From positions 1 through 35,895 of the forward strand of contig JAJRYV010000056.1 in assembly GCA_024275575.1 (NCBI GenBank): a DNA stretch of 35,895 nt, in the 5' to 3' direction. Shown here in pieces: positions 25,148 to 33,020 of the stretch (positions are counted from its first letter, which is position 1; every line of letters starts with the position of its first letter). The DNA comes from a bacterium (lineage in GTDB: Bacteria; Zhuqueibacterota; Zhuqueibacteria; Zhuqueibacterales; Geothermadaptataceae). A program made the translations under genes and the position numbers. The notes under the pieces are model-generated. The model saw only the letters and a program-made list of their open reading frames with translations. It was not told the DNA's origin and made no database searches.

Positions 25148-26308
25148 ATGAAAAAAAAATATACGATCCTCATCATCGGAGCCGGGCCGGCGGGTATGGC
25201 CGCCGCAGCGGCGCTCATCCAAAAACAGCCTTGCCTGCAGGATGAAATTCTCGTGCTGGAAAAAGCCAGCCATCCACGGCCAAAACTCTGTGGCGGCGGG
25301 CTCACCCCCTGGGCAGACGAAATGCTGATCAAGCTCGATTTAAATGTCGAGGTCCCTTCCTTTCGGCTGGAGAATGTCGCTTTCTATTTTCGCGAAAAAC
25401 CGATAAAATTTGCCACGAACAATTTTTTGCGCATTATCCGCCGTGATGAATTTGATGCTGCGCTGGTGCAAAAGAACCGGACCAAAGGTGTGAAAATTCA
25501 GGAAAATGTAAACGTCACGGCAATTCATTATCAAAAAGACGAGATGGCGCTGAAAACCTCAGCAGGCGATTTTCATGCAAAAATCGTCATTGGCGCCGAC
25601 GGTGTGAAAAGCCTGGTGCGCCATCATCTGATGCGTGAAAAGGTTTCGCGTATCTCCCGACTGCTCGAAATGCTCATTCCCGTCGATGCAGAGCGCCTGC
25701 CCATGGAATTCGAAAAAAAAATGGCGGTACTCGATTTTACTCCGATCAGGCAGGGCTTGCAAGGTTATATCTGGGATTTTCCCAGCATTATCGATGGTGC
25801 GCCATATTTAAACTGCGGCATTTACGATTCACGGGTGAATCCCGGCAGCAAAAGGGCTGATCTGCCCGCGCTCCTGCGCGATCATTTGCGTCGACGCGGT
25901 TTGGAAATTCATCACAAAATCGAAGGATGCCCCGAGCGCTGGTATCATCCGGCGCAGAAAATCAGTTGCCCGCGCGTATTGCTCACCGGCGATGCAGCGG
26001 GCATCGAACCCTGGCTCGGCGAAGGCATTTCCACGGCGCTGAGTTTTGGCCCTATCGTCGCCGATGCTGTGATCGAGGCACTCAAATCCGGCGATCATTC
26101 CTTTTCGGATTATGGCCGGCGTGTAAAAAAGAGCAACCTCGGCCGCTATCTGAATCTGAAACGGCAAATCGCCCAGCTCATTTACCGGCCTGGTTTTTAC
26201 CGCTTATTGCCGGCTTTTGGCCATAGCCTCGCATTTTTTATGCAGCGGCAAAAGAAATATCCCATGACCGCATACGTAGAAAAAACCCGGGCACATCCAA
26301 TCGAATAG
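25148..26308 (+). CDS. Geranylgeranyl-reductase family FAD-dependent oxidoreductase
   Basis: 386 residues. An N-terminal Rossmann FAD motif IIGAGPAGMAAAAAL (9-23), a CGGGLTP motif after LEK (about 48-54) that is typical of geranylgeranyl reductases, the second FAD segment VIGADGVKSLVR and the third TGDAAGIEPWLGEGIS. The family reduces isoprenoid double bonds (chlorophyll, menaquinone or archaeal-lipid side chains) or acts as a flavin monooxygenase. No photosynthesis or lipid genes are nearby, so a quinone side-chain role is only a guess. The start lacks a clear ribosome site but fits the domain start. Lies just downstream of the mobile-looking gap. Confidence 0.82.
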   Translation: MKKKYTILIIGAGPAGMAAAAALIQKQPCLQDEILVLEKASHPRPKLCGGGLTPWADEMLIKLDLNVEVPSFRLENVAFYFREKPIKFATNNFLRIIRRDEFDAALVQKNRTKGVKIQENVNVTAIHYQKDEMALKTSAGDFHAKIVIGADGVKSLVRHHLMREKVSRISRLLEMLIPVDAERLPMEFEKKMAVLDFTPIRQGLQGYIWDFPSIIDGAPYLNCGIYDSRVNPGSKRADLPALLRDHLRRRGLEIHHKIEGCPERWYHPAQKISCPRVLLTGDAAGIEPWLGEGISTALSFGPIVADAVIEALKSGDHSFSDYGRRVKKSNLGRYLNLKRQIAQLIYRPGFYRLLPAFGHSLAFFMQRQKKYPMTAYVEKTRAHPIE

Positions 26309-26452
26309 ATCAAAAAGAATCGGCGGCAGCATTTTCTGACCGGGTTCGAGATCAACCTTTCATTTTGCCGCATAATTTTTATATTTTATTGGATGTTGAC
26401 CAAAATACTCCCGCTTATGACGGCTTAAAAATATTTGCAAACGGCAGCAGGA

Positions 26453-27820
26453 ATGAGCAAAAACAATAACGAAGATAGCCTGCAATGGCTGCTGGAGAAT
26501 TATTTTTCCTCACCGGGAAAATGTATTCACATCAAAAAAGGTGACTGTCTTTTTAAAAAAGGGGATGCTAACGACCGCCTCTATCTGGTGAAAAAAGGTC
26601 ATCTGATCGGTTATGTCGATAACCCGGACGGCAGCCGCTATGCCAGGTTTGAAGCGAGTGAAAACATGTTTGTCGGCATCGTCAGTTTTTTTTCGCGCAC
26701 TTATGTGGCGCGGGCAAACGTCATCGCACAGGAAGATTCGCAAATCGCCTATATCAGCAAAGATCAGCCGTTCATTCCCCGGCAAGGTTACCATTCCCTT
26801 TTCGACCAGTTCATGCCCGTCGTCGTCACCGATCTGGCATTCCGGCAACACCGGGAACAGAAAATTTTCCTCGAAAAAGAAGCCGCGACCAGGAAACTGG
26901 CGCATACGGAAAAGATGGCATCGCTGGGTCAGATGGCAGCCGGACTCGCCCATGAACTAAATAATGCCATCGCCGTGCTGGAGCGCAATACAAGCTGGCT
27001 GCGCGAAAATATCACCATGATTTTGCAAAAACGCTATCCCCAGGAGTTTCCATTTTTTCAGCACGGCAATAAAAACGGCCGCCGCCTTTCCAGCAGTGAG
27101 GTGCGCAAGCGTTCCCGTGAATTCATGAAAAAATTTGCCCTGGCGCGGCAAGACGCACAAAAATTGGCACAGACCGGCATCAGCTCCGGCGATGTGCGCC
27201 GCTTTGTTGAATTTCTCGAGGTTGAGGCGGATATCGTACATTACTACTGGGATATCGGCGCCACATTTCATGACATGGCCGTGGCGGCACGGCACGCAGC
27301 CCATGTCGTCCGTTCGGTGAAAGCCCTGGGGGCACAGCGGCATTCACGACAACTCAATCTCGATGTCAATGACAGCATTAAAGAGGCGCTCGCGCTGCTC
27401 GCCGCAAAACTGGATACGGTCAAACTCAAACAGGATTTGGGCAAACTGCCGCCGATAGTCGCCAACATCGGTGAACTGGTACAAATCTGGAGCAATCTGA
27501 TTAAAAACGCTGTAGATGCGATGCAGCAGGCGGGCACAAAAAACCCTGAAGTGCGCATTCGCAGTAAACTTTCAGGAACGGCAATCCATGTTTATATCGA
27601 AGATAACGGCCCGGGAATTCCGAAGAAATTGCAAAACATTATTTTTCAACCCAATGTCACGACAAAAGCACAGGGCTTATCTTTTGGATTAGGCCTGGGG
27701 CTCTCCATCATCGAAAAAATCGTCGACAGTTACAACGGCACGATTTCCGTGGCCAGTGTGCCCGGGAAAACCGTTTTCAAGGTCGAGCTTCCGGCAGGAG
27801 ACCGTGATGACCAAACCTGA
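26453..27820 (+). CDS. Soluble histidine kinase with N-terminal cyclic-nucleotide-binding-like domain
   Basis: 455 residues without membrane segments. Residues about 20-120 form a CRP-like jelly-roll (IKKGDCLFKKGDANDRLYLVKKGHLIGYV), without the full phosphate-binding RxxT box. A coiled linker leads to HisKA with phospho-acceptor in AAGLAHELNNAIA, a long helical insert, then HATPase boxes NLIKNAVDAM, EDNGPGIP and GLGLGLSIIEKI. The start is uncertain: a TTG at 26435 opens the frame, but the ATG at 26453 is likelier, with AGGA very close to it. The next coding frame begins at 27807, overlapping this gene's end by 14 nt with an ideal ribosome site, but it runs only 28 codons. The kinase therefore appears to have lost a coupled partner. 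Confidence 0.88.
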   Translation: MSKNNNEDSLQWLLENYFSSPGKCIHIKKGDCLFKKGDANDRLYLVKKGHLIGYVDNPDGSRYARFEASENMFVGIVSFFSRTYVARANVIAQEDSQIAYISKDQPFIPRQGYHSLFDQFMPVVVTDLAFRQHREQKIFLEKEAATRKLAHTEKMASLGQMAAGLAHELNNAIAVLERNTSWLRENITMILQKRYPQEFPFFQHGNKNGRRLSSSEVRKRSREFMKKFALARQDAQKLAQTGISSGDVRRFVEFLEVEADIVHYYWDIGATFHDMAVAARHAAHVVRSVKALGAQRHSRQLNLDVNDSIKEALALLAAKLDTVKLKQDLGKLPPIVANIGELVQIWSNLIKNAVDAMQQAGTKNPEVRIRSKLSGTAIHVYIEDNGPGIPKKLQNIIFQPNVTTKAQGLSFGLGLGLSIIEKIVDSYNGTISVASVPGKTVFKVELPAGDRDDQT

Positions 27821-27893
27821 GACCATCTTCATGTTAACCTTCAACATGAAATCTTGCTCTATTCATAAACTTTGTTGTTTACCCGCGGGGTGA
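27807..27893 (+). pseudogene. Stub of a coupled partner gene (possible truncated response regulator)
   Basis: ATG at 27807 inside the kinase gene's last codons, with AGGAG six nt upstream. It reads MTKPETIFML... for 28 codons and stops. In known systems, a cNMP-domain kinase of this type is followed by a response regulator fused to thioredoxin-reductase, typically starting MTKP(V/T)IL-VDDD. The stub matches only its first residues, so loss of the partner by deletion is an inference. It could also be a chance small frame. Confidence 0.4.
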
Positions 27894-28155
27894 ATTGCCT
27901 TTATGCAATGCGAGTTGCAGCCCATAAAGGGGTTGCACTCCGACGTTAATAAATTGTTTATTATAATGCAAATTTAAATATTATAAATTCATGGATAATG
28001 CAGGTGAAAGATTACAATATTCAACTTGGCAGAGAAATAATTGCTCAAAATATGAATCGCGATGGAATACATAATGATATACGATCGTTTTTCGAAAAAC
28101 TCAGGTCTTTGAGATTATCATATTTTAGCATCACTCAATTTGAAGGAGACAGGAA
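27821..28155. other. Gap after the orphan kinase
   Basis: 335 AT-rich nt. It holds a small TTCATGTT/AACATGAA hairpin (27828-27850) near the kinase end and an imperfect palindrome around 27889-27945 (CCTTTATG...CATAAAGG). It ends with a strong ribosome site (GAAGGAGACAGG) for the dipeptidase. No intact gene is present. Confidence 0.4.
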
Positions 28156-29394
28156 ATGAAGAAGTGGATTTTATTACCGATAGCGATATTCATCGCTTGT
28201 GACAATGCCGATGAAACAGGCAAACTCGACCCCAAAGCGCCGGATTTCGCTGAAAAGGCGGCAGCCATTCATCGGGATGCAGTGCTCGTCGATACCCACA
28301 TCGATATCCCATACCGCATCACCCATGAAAATGTCAATGTATCCGAACGCCTTGAAGACGGCCATTTCGATTTCGTCCGCGCCCGCGAAGGTGGCCTCAA
28401 TGCACCGTTTTTTGCCGTCTACGTCTCGTCGAAATTCAACAAACCGGGAACTGATGCCGACGCCCGGGGCGGTGCATTCGCCGAGGCGATGCGCGTCATC
28501 GATCTGGTCGATAGCGTTGTCAGCGCAAATGCCGGCGTCGCAGCGCTGGCAAGCAGCCCGGATGAAGTTGAAAGAATTGTTGCTAACGGAAAAATGGCCG
28601 TCTGCATGGGCATGGAAAACGGCGCGCCCATAGAAGGAAGTTTTAAAAAATTGCGCACATTGCATCAAAAAGGCATCCGCTACATCACACTCACCCACGC
28701 CAAAGACAACCATATTTGCGACTCATCCTATGACAAGCGACATACCAACAAAGGCCTGACAGCATTCGGTAAAAAACTGATTCCCGAACTCAATCGCATC
28801 GGTATGATGGTTGACATTTCCCATGTCTCCGATGAAACCTTCTGGCAGGCCATCGAACTGAGCCAGGCGCCGATGATCGCTTCCCATTCCGGTTTGCGCA
28901 CCTTCCGCCACATGGAACGTAACATGTCCGATTCCATGCTGGTGGCGCTGGCGAAAAACGGTGGTGTTTTTCAGTACTGTTTTGGCTCCTTTTTCATCAC
29001 CGACGAGGTCGGCATTCCAGCGCAACTACGCTACGAATTCAAAGATTCAATCGATACCAGATACAAGGATGATCCGCAAAAGGCCGCAGCGCTATACGAG
29101 CACTATCTCGAGGAACATCCGGCACCCAACACCGATATTGATGAGGTAGCGCGGCAAATCGATTACGCTGTTAAACTGGCGGGGATCGACCATATCGGCA
29201 TCGGCAGCGATTTCGACGGCGTCGGGGCTGTGCCGGTGGGGCTGGAAGATGTCTCAAAATATCCGGCTTTGACGAAAAAACTGCTGGCCCTGGGTTATAC
29301 AGCAGCGGATATCAAAAAAATAAACGGCGGCAATTTATTGCGCGTCTGGCGCGAAGTTGAGGCCCATAGTTCACAGCATTCAGCCACCCATTAG
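28156..29394 (+). CDS. Membrane dipeptidase (peptidase M19) lipoprotein
   Basis: 412 residues. Starts MKKWILLPIAIFIAC, a lipoprotein signal with Cys15, so the enzyme is membrane anchored. It is the M19 renal-dipeptidase fold, a di-zinc TIM barrel. Ligands are visible: His/Asp in LVDTHIDIPY (about 46-48), the bridging Glu in GMENGAPIEG (about 154), His in VDISHVSDE and in IASHSG, and Asp in GSDFDGVG. It would hydrolyse dipeptides, including D-configured C-terminal residues from cell-wall or exogenous peptides. It has GAAGGAG about 9 nt before the ATG. Single-gene transcript by context, followed by a tRNA. Confidence 0.93.
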   Translation: MKKWILLPIAIFIACDNADETGKLDPKAPDFAEKAAAIHRDAVLVDTHIDIPYRITHENVNVSERLEDGHFDFVRAREGGLNAPFFAVYVSSKFNKPGTDADARGGAFAEAMRVIDLVDSVVSANAGVAALASSPDEVERIVANGKMAVCMGMENGAPIEGSFKKLRTLHQKGIRYITLTHAKDNHICDSSYDKRHTNKGLTAFGKKLIPELNRIGMMVDISHVSDETFWQAIELSQAPMIASHSGLRTFRHMERNMSDSMLVALAKNGGVFQYCFGSFFITDEVGIPAQLRYEFKDSIDTRYKDDPQKAAALYEHYLEEHPAPNTDIDEVARQIDYAVKLAGIDHIGIGSDFDGVGAVPVGLEDVSKYPALTKKLLALGYTAADIKKINGGNLLRVWREVEAHSSQHSATH

Positions 29395-29472
29395 CTCGTG
29401 TGAAAACATCTTGTGATGACTTAATTTCACTTGCATTATAAGGAAATAATTATAAGTTTAGCAAGCTGTTCC

Positions 29473-29546
29473 GGGCCCTTAGCTCAGTTGGTCAGAGCAA
29501 CGGACTCATAATCCGTGGGTCGAAGGTTCGAGCCCTTCAGGGCCCA
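29473..29546 (+). tRNA. tRNA with CAU anticodon (probably tRNA-Ile2, possibly Met)
   Basis: 74 nt folds as a full cloverleaf: acceptor GGGCCCT/AGGGCCC, D-arm AGCTCAGTTGGTCAGAGC, anticodon loop CTCATAA, T-arm GGTTCGAGCC. The discriminator is A and CCA is not encoded. CAU reads AUG unless C34 is modified to lysidine. The acceptor stem and the ACTCATAATC anticodon arm look more like minor tRNA-Ile (TilS-modified) than elongator Met, by comparison from memory. No intron. Confidence 0.9.
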
Positions 29547-29552
29547 TCATAG

Positions 29553-29594
29553 AAAAAACGGGAGTCACCCGCTTGTCGAGTGCTCCCGTTTTTT
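29553..29594. terminator. Terminator after the tRNA, shared with the convergent gene
   Basis: A stem AAAAAACGGGAG / CTCCCGTTTTTT with an 18-nt loop and T-run. A mirror A-run makes it usable from both strands; it also ends the secreted basic protein gene on the minus strand. Confidence 0.85.
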
Positions 29595-29609
29595 GTATCG
29601 ATCGTTCTA

Positions 29610-30524
29610 TTATCTCTTCTTGCGTGTGCGACTGTGTTTCACTGTTTTGGTTTTTTTGCCGCTTTTGCTTTTTGTTGTCTTGCGCTTGCTGCGTGTCACT
29701 GTGCTTTTGCCGGTTTTGGGATTTTTCTTCTTTGATATTTTTCGCGTGGTGGTCGTCGTTTTTCCCGAGGCCGTGGTTCTTTTCGTTTTTGTGGTGATGC
29801 TCTTTTTGCCGCCTTTATTGGTATAGGTCACCGTTGTTTTCTTTTTTACCCTGGTGGAGGAACGGGGTTTGTAGCGCACCGTTGTACTGTTGCGAACGAC
29901 ACTCGTCCGGCGAACCGTAAACGTCCGGCGCGAGGTATAGTGCACCGTGCGCGTCCGGTAAACATTGATGCGCACCGGTCGCCACGGACGCCACCAACGG
30001 GGATAAACGCCGTAATAATATACCGAACGATAGGGACGATACACCGGGCGGTAGATCCACGGGATGATAGGCCAGGTATGCACGTGCACATGGACCGGAG
30101 CGACGTAATAATCCGGGCCGTAGATCACCTCATTGCCGCGCACCTGCAGATTGTAATCTTCCTCGGCATTTTTTTCCACTTCGATGGTTGCGACATCCTG
30201 AAATTCATTTTCCCCAAGAGGCACCTGCAGGATGATGATATGTGTATCATTTTCGATCTCTTCAACAATGCGAATATAATCCACTTCTCCGTTGTCGTCG
30301 AGATCGAGGTTGTTGATACCGATCTCGGGATCGTTCAGTTGCTTCTCAAATTCCTGCAGGTTTTCCGCTTCTTTAAAAAGCTCACTCACCGCAGTAAGGT
30401 CTAAACCCTCGGCAACTTCCGAAGTCGGTGCGATGATGGTCACATTCTCATCCTGGGCTTTTGCGCTGGAAAAGCCCAGGATCAGCGTCAGGACAACCGT
30501 TAAAAAAAGAGTAGTTCGCTGCAT
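29610..30524 (-). CDS. Secreted acidic-to-basic repeat protein with EF-hand-like motif
   Basis: 304 residues from the ATG at 30524 (AGGAGG 5 nt upstream); the frame is open to 30596, but the signal peptide MQRTTLFLTVVLTLILGFSSAKA starts here. The N-terminal half is acidic, with an EF-hand-like loop DLDDNGEVDYI and Glu-rich segments. The middle is a Tyr/Trp/Pro/Arg-rich stretch (RPVYRPYRSVYYYGVYPRWW). The last 110 residues are Lys/Arg/Thr/Ser-rich with TTTTRK- and KSGKKTK-like tracts, strongly cationic. I know similar secreted FCB proteins only as uncharacterised. Binding to acidic polymer, DNA, cell wall or mineral is a guess. The C-terminal low complexity is not a frameshift artefact, since one frame is open throughout. 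Confidence 0.6.
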   Translation of the reverse strand: MQRTTLFLTVVLTLILGFSSAKAQDENVTIIAPTSEVAEGLDLTAVSELFKEAENLQEFEKQLNDPEIGINNLDLDDNGEVDYIRIVEEIENDTHIIILQVPLGENEFQDVATIEVEKNAEEDYNLQVRGNEVIYGPDYYVAPVHVHVHTWPIIPWIYRPVYRPYRSVYYYGVYPRWWRPWRPVRINVYRTRTVHYTSRRTFTVRRTSVVRNSTTVRYKPRSSTRVKKKTTVTYTNKGGKKSITTKTKRTTASGKTTTTTRKISKKKNPKTGKSTVTRSKRKTTKSKSGKKTKTVKHSRTRKKR

Positions 30525-30615
30525 AATGCCTCCTGTTTTAGTATGTTTAATATCAATAATAAATTTTCTAAAAAGAAAAAATGCTTGCATGATCAATGGA
30601 ACAATGCAGCTAACA

Positions 30616-30768
30616 TTATTTACGAACCACCGGTTCCATTGGCTTCTCGTTGACAGTCAACTGAAAGACGTCCGGGCGGGCGAAATGGCCAATGACGTCG
30701 AAATCGAGTTTTCCGCGGACAATTTCTGCAAAATCGAGTTCAGCGAAAAGTATATCCTCCCAACTCCA
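30616..30768 (-). pseudogene. Decayed C-terminal tail of a nitrilase-family gene
   Basis: The minus strand reads, in one frame without a start codon, ...LFAELDFAEIVRGK, then LDFDVIGHFARPDVFQLTVN and ...PMEPVVRK, to a TAA at 30616-30618. That is the usual C-terminus of carbon-nitrogen hydrolase/nitrilase enzymes (LDL..I.RGK.DFDV.GHYARPDVF). A stop (30769-30771) lies directly upstream, and no catalytic Glu-Lys-Cys part is present, so only about 50 codons survive, squeezed against the PNPOx gene. Clearly a remnant of deletion. Confidence 0.72.
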
Positions 30769-30795
30769 TTAAAACTGACCTGCTAAATGACAAAT

Positions 30796-31350
30796 TCAAG
30801 GCTTTCTCGTCGCCGGGGTGTCGATCAGTTTTCCGTCGATACTGTGGCGGTTTTTCTCAAACCGGTATTGGGCATTGCCCGCTTCGCCGAGATGCAAAGC
30901 CGATTTTTCCAGTGTTTGCCGCTCTGCTTTAAATTCGTAGAGTGGCACGCCATAACCGCAGGAGGTTTGCAGCGATTCGATTTTCATCGTGATGATCTGC
31001 CGCACACCGGCATGATCATCAAACAAACCACATAATTCTTGCCATTTTTGCTCGCCGGGAAAAACCGACGCCCCTTTGCCGTAAAGCCGCAAAATATTCG
31101 GTCGTTTGTCGAAGCTGCAAAACATGATCGTCAGGCGGCCGTTTTCCAGAATATGAGCGCAGGTTTCATTACCGCTGCCGGTAAAATCAAGGTAGGCAAC
31201 GTGGGAAAAATCGAGGCAGCGGAAGGTATCGATGCCTTTGGGGGAAAGATTGATGCGCCCGTTTTCAGGCGCAGAAGCGACGAAAAAAATGTGCTGATCA
31301 CGAATAAATTCAATATGTTTTTCTTCGAGCTGATGAAAAAAGCGGCCCAT
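30796..31350 (-). CDS. Pyridoxamine 5'-phosphate oxidase-family FMN-binding protein
   Basis: 184 residues: split-barrel flavin-binding fold. Motifs HIFFVASAPENGRINLSPKG, YLDFTGSGNETCAHILENG and IMFCSFDKRPNILRLYGKG are typical of the uncharacterised PNPOx-like group, not of PdxH itself. The last 40 residues extend past the barrel. AGGG four nt before the ATG at 31350 supports the start. Lies 7 nt after nth, so it is the second gene of that operon. It probably binds FMN or F420 and reduces an unknown substrate. Confidence 0.85.
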   Translation of the reverse strand: MGRFFHQLEEKHIEFIRDQHIFFVASAPENGRINLSPKGIDTFRCLDFSHVAYLDFTGSGNETCAHILENGRLTIMFCSFDKRPNILRLYGKGASVFPGEQKWQELCGLFDDHAGVRQIITMKIESLQTSCGYGVPLYEFKAERQTLEKSALHLGEAGNAQYRFEKNRHSIDGKLIDTPATRKP

Positions 31351-31357
31351 GTTTCCC

Positions 31358-31996
31358 TCATGATTTTTTCAGATTTTTCCGCCCCACCTGTTTACACAGC
31401 GGGCAGAGTTCGGGATCGTGCCGCCGAGCCGGGCAATGTTCCCGACCAAAATAAATGATCTGCAGGTGCAGCCGGTTCCAGCTTTCGCGCGGGAAAAGCC
31501 GCTTCAAATCTTTCTCTGTCTGCTCGACATTTTTACCGTTTGAAAGCCCCCAGCGGAAAGCCAGCCGGTGAATATGTGTATCCACCGGAAAAGCCGGCTC
31601 GCCAAATGCCTGGCTCATAACGACCGAAGCTGTTTTGTGGCCGACGCCCGGCAATGCCTCGAGATCGGTATAATTCTGCGGCACTTTGCCGCTGTGTTTC
31701 TCGAGCAAAATTTGCGAAAGCCCGGAAATTGCCTGCGCCTTGCGCGGCGCCAGGCCGCATTTTTGAATCAGACGGCGAATGGTCTCCACCTCAAGACGAG
31801 CCATTTTCCCCGGCGTATCAGCGAGGGCGAATAAATCCGGCGTGACGCGATTGACCATGGCGTCGGTTGTCTGCGCCGAAAGTACGACGGAAATAAGCAA
31901 AGTATAAGGGTTTCTGTGTTTTAAAGGGATAGCGGGCGCAGGGTAGAGTTCATTTAATTTATCGAGGATAATTATTACTTTTTCACTTTTTTTCAT
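31358..31996 (-). CDS. nth: Endonuclease III, iron-sulfur cysteine set incomplete
   Basis: 212 residues. Base-excision-repair glycosylase/AP-lyase for oxidised pyrimidines. The helix-hairpin-helix LPGVGHKTASVV holds the catalytic Lys, and the conserved Asp is in VDTHIHR. The LSAQTTD motif (about 40) is canonical. The C-terminal [4Fe-4S] segment normally has four Cys (C-x6-C-x2-C-x5-C); here I see only C-x9-C-x2-C (EHCPARRHDPELCPLC), and the fourth Cys is absent. Start: ATG at 31996. Followed 7 nt later by the PNPOx-like gene. Confidence 0.94.
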   Translation of the reverse strand: MKKSEKVIIILDKLNELYPAPAIPLKHRNPYTLLISVVLSAQTTDAMVNRVTPDLFALADTPGKMARLEVETIRRLIQKCGLAPRKAQAISGLSQILLEKHSGKVPQNYTDLEALPGVGHKTASVVMSQAFGEPAFPVDTHIHRLAFRWGLSNGKNVEQTEKDLKRLFPRESWNRLHLQIIYFGREHCPARRHDPELCPLCKQVGRKNLKKS

Positions 31997-32062
31997 TTTA
32001 AACCTGAATTACGTTTTTGTGGGAAGATGGAGTGCAAGTTTCAGCTTTATTATCCTTTATTA

Positions 32063-32092
32063 TTCTCGCGGAGACGCAGGGACGCAGAGAAA
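32063..32092. repeat. Dispersed GACGCAG-type short repeat
   Basis: TTCTCGCGGAGACGCAGGGA and the following CGCAGAGAAAA contain GACGCAG twice and have inverted ends (TTCTC.../...GAGAA). This phrase is a common interspersed repeat in several bacterial phyla, from memory. Confidence 0.4.
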
Positions 32093-32094
32093 AA

Positions 32095-32218
32095 GTTACT
32101 GTTTAGCCTCACCCTCGATAAATAGCAGCGAAAGCGCCCCCGCTGCGCGTAATGCTCGTGCCGCCCGGCGAGGACGCCTTCGCTCTATCTTTTAAAATTG
32201 TGCAGGCTAAACAGTTAC
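32095..32218. mobile_element. MITE-like element with 18-bp terminal inverted repeats
   Basis: Left end GTTACTGTTTAGCCTCAC and right end GTGCAGGCTAAACAGTTAC are inverted copies apart from one base and a 1-nt indel. The interior extends the palindrome imperfectly (AGCGAAAGCGCC / reverse of GACGCCTTCGCT) and is more GC-rich than its surroundings. No reading frame inside and no certain target duplication. It is separate in sequence from the element at 24940. Confidence 0.55.
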
Positions 32219-32376
32219 AAACAAACAGTTATAAAAACAATTTTAACGTTTTGTGAATAATGCTGGTTATGTTTAATAAATCGAGAAATCATTTTTAAAA
32301 AAACGAACGGGAAAGTGAAAACATGTGGTGCAGATCAGGACCGGGACGCAATTAATTAGTGTATATTTTACAAATT

Positions 32377-33009
32377 CTAAAATTCAATTCCCATTAAAAA
32401 TTCCAGGGACTGGTTTTGCACTGTTACCTCTTCATCGTTAATCGTATCATCAAAAACTTTAACGGATGAGGGACTGTAGCGAAATTCCAAAAGCAGGCGG
32501 GCGCTATAAATTTCTGCGGATTTTATTCCCACGCCGATGGTGGCGCCGAGATCAACGCCCTGCAAATTGTCGTAGATTTGATCGTAGAGCGAGACATCGT
32601 CATTGGCGATTTCAATATCGAGGTGGGGGCCGGCAAGAAAATAGGTTTCCACCGTTTTCGAAAGCACAAATTTTGCTAGCAGAAAAAAGGAAAGATAATC
32701 GAGACGAGGGTTGAACGATTTATTTTTACTGTTCGGATAACCCTGGAAAACCGCTCTTTCCTTAAAACCTTTTTGAATATAAAAGGCTTCCAGGCTTGCC
32801 GATAGTTTGGGCAGCGCGCGTAGTTCGACAAATGTGCCGACAGCCATACCGATACGCGGTTTCTTCTGAAAATCATAAACCTGGTCCCATTTCCAGATTT
32901 GGCTGGCCCGCGTACCGCCGGCTTTTATGCCAAAACTTTTTACAGACTGTGCCTGTAGCGAGACGAATAACGAAAGAATGAGAAGTAGTGCGAAAGCTGT
33001 TTTGACCAT
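32377..33009 (-). CDS. Outer-membrane beta-barrel protein
   Basis: 210 residues with a signal peptide (MVKTAFALLLILSLFVSLQAQ). The mature part alternates polar and hydrophobic residues in about eight strands, with Gly-rich turns and a terminal Phe, matching the small FCB porin-like barrel family (outer membrane protein beta-barrel, PF13568 type). Typical segments are FGIKAGGTRAS, KLSASLEAFYIQKGF, YFLAGPHLDIE and LEFLMGIEF. No pore or ligand can be assigned. It is 11 nt downstream of the MDR gene on the same strand, so probably co-transcribed. Confidence 0.78.
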   Translation of the reverse strand: MVKTAFALLLILSLFVSLQAQSVKSFGIKAGGTRASQIWKWDQVYDFQKKPRIGMAVGTFVELRALPKLSASLEAFYIQKGFKERAVFQGYPNSKNKSFNPRLDYLSFFLLAKFVLSKTVETYFLAGPHLDIEIANDDVSLYDQIYDNLQGVDLGATIGVGIKSAEIYSARLLLEFRYSPSSVKVFDDTINDEEVTVQNQSLEFLMGIEF

Positions 33010-33020
33010 TAAGTTGCGAA

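Larger units (their letters stand above)
31997..32376. other. Gap with repeats
   Basis: 380 nt between two minus-strand genes. It holds a GACGCAG-type repeated tract (32063-32092) and a 124-bp inverted-repeat element (32095-32218). Otherwise AT-rich, with no gene. Confidence 0.5.

Noticed and set aside
29515-29826. Plus-strand open frame opposite the basic secreted protein
   Set aside because: Its hydrophobic repeats are only the antisense of Lys/Arg codons, and it starts inside the tRNA.
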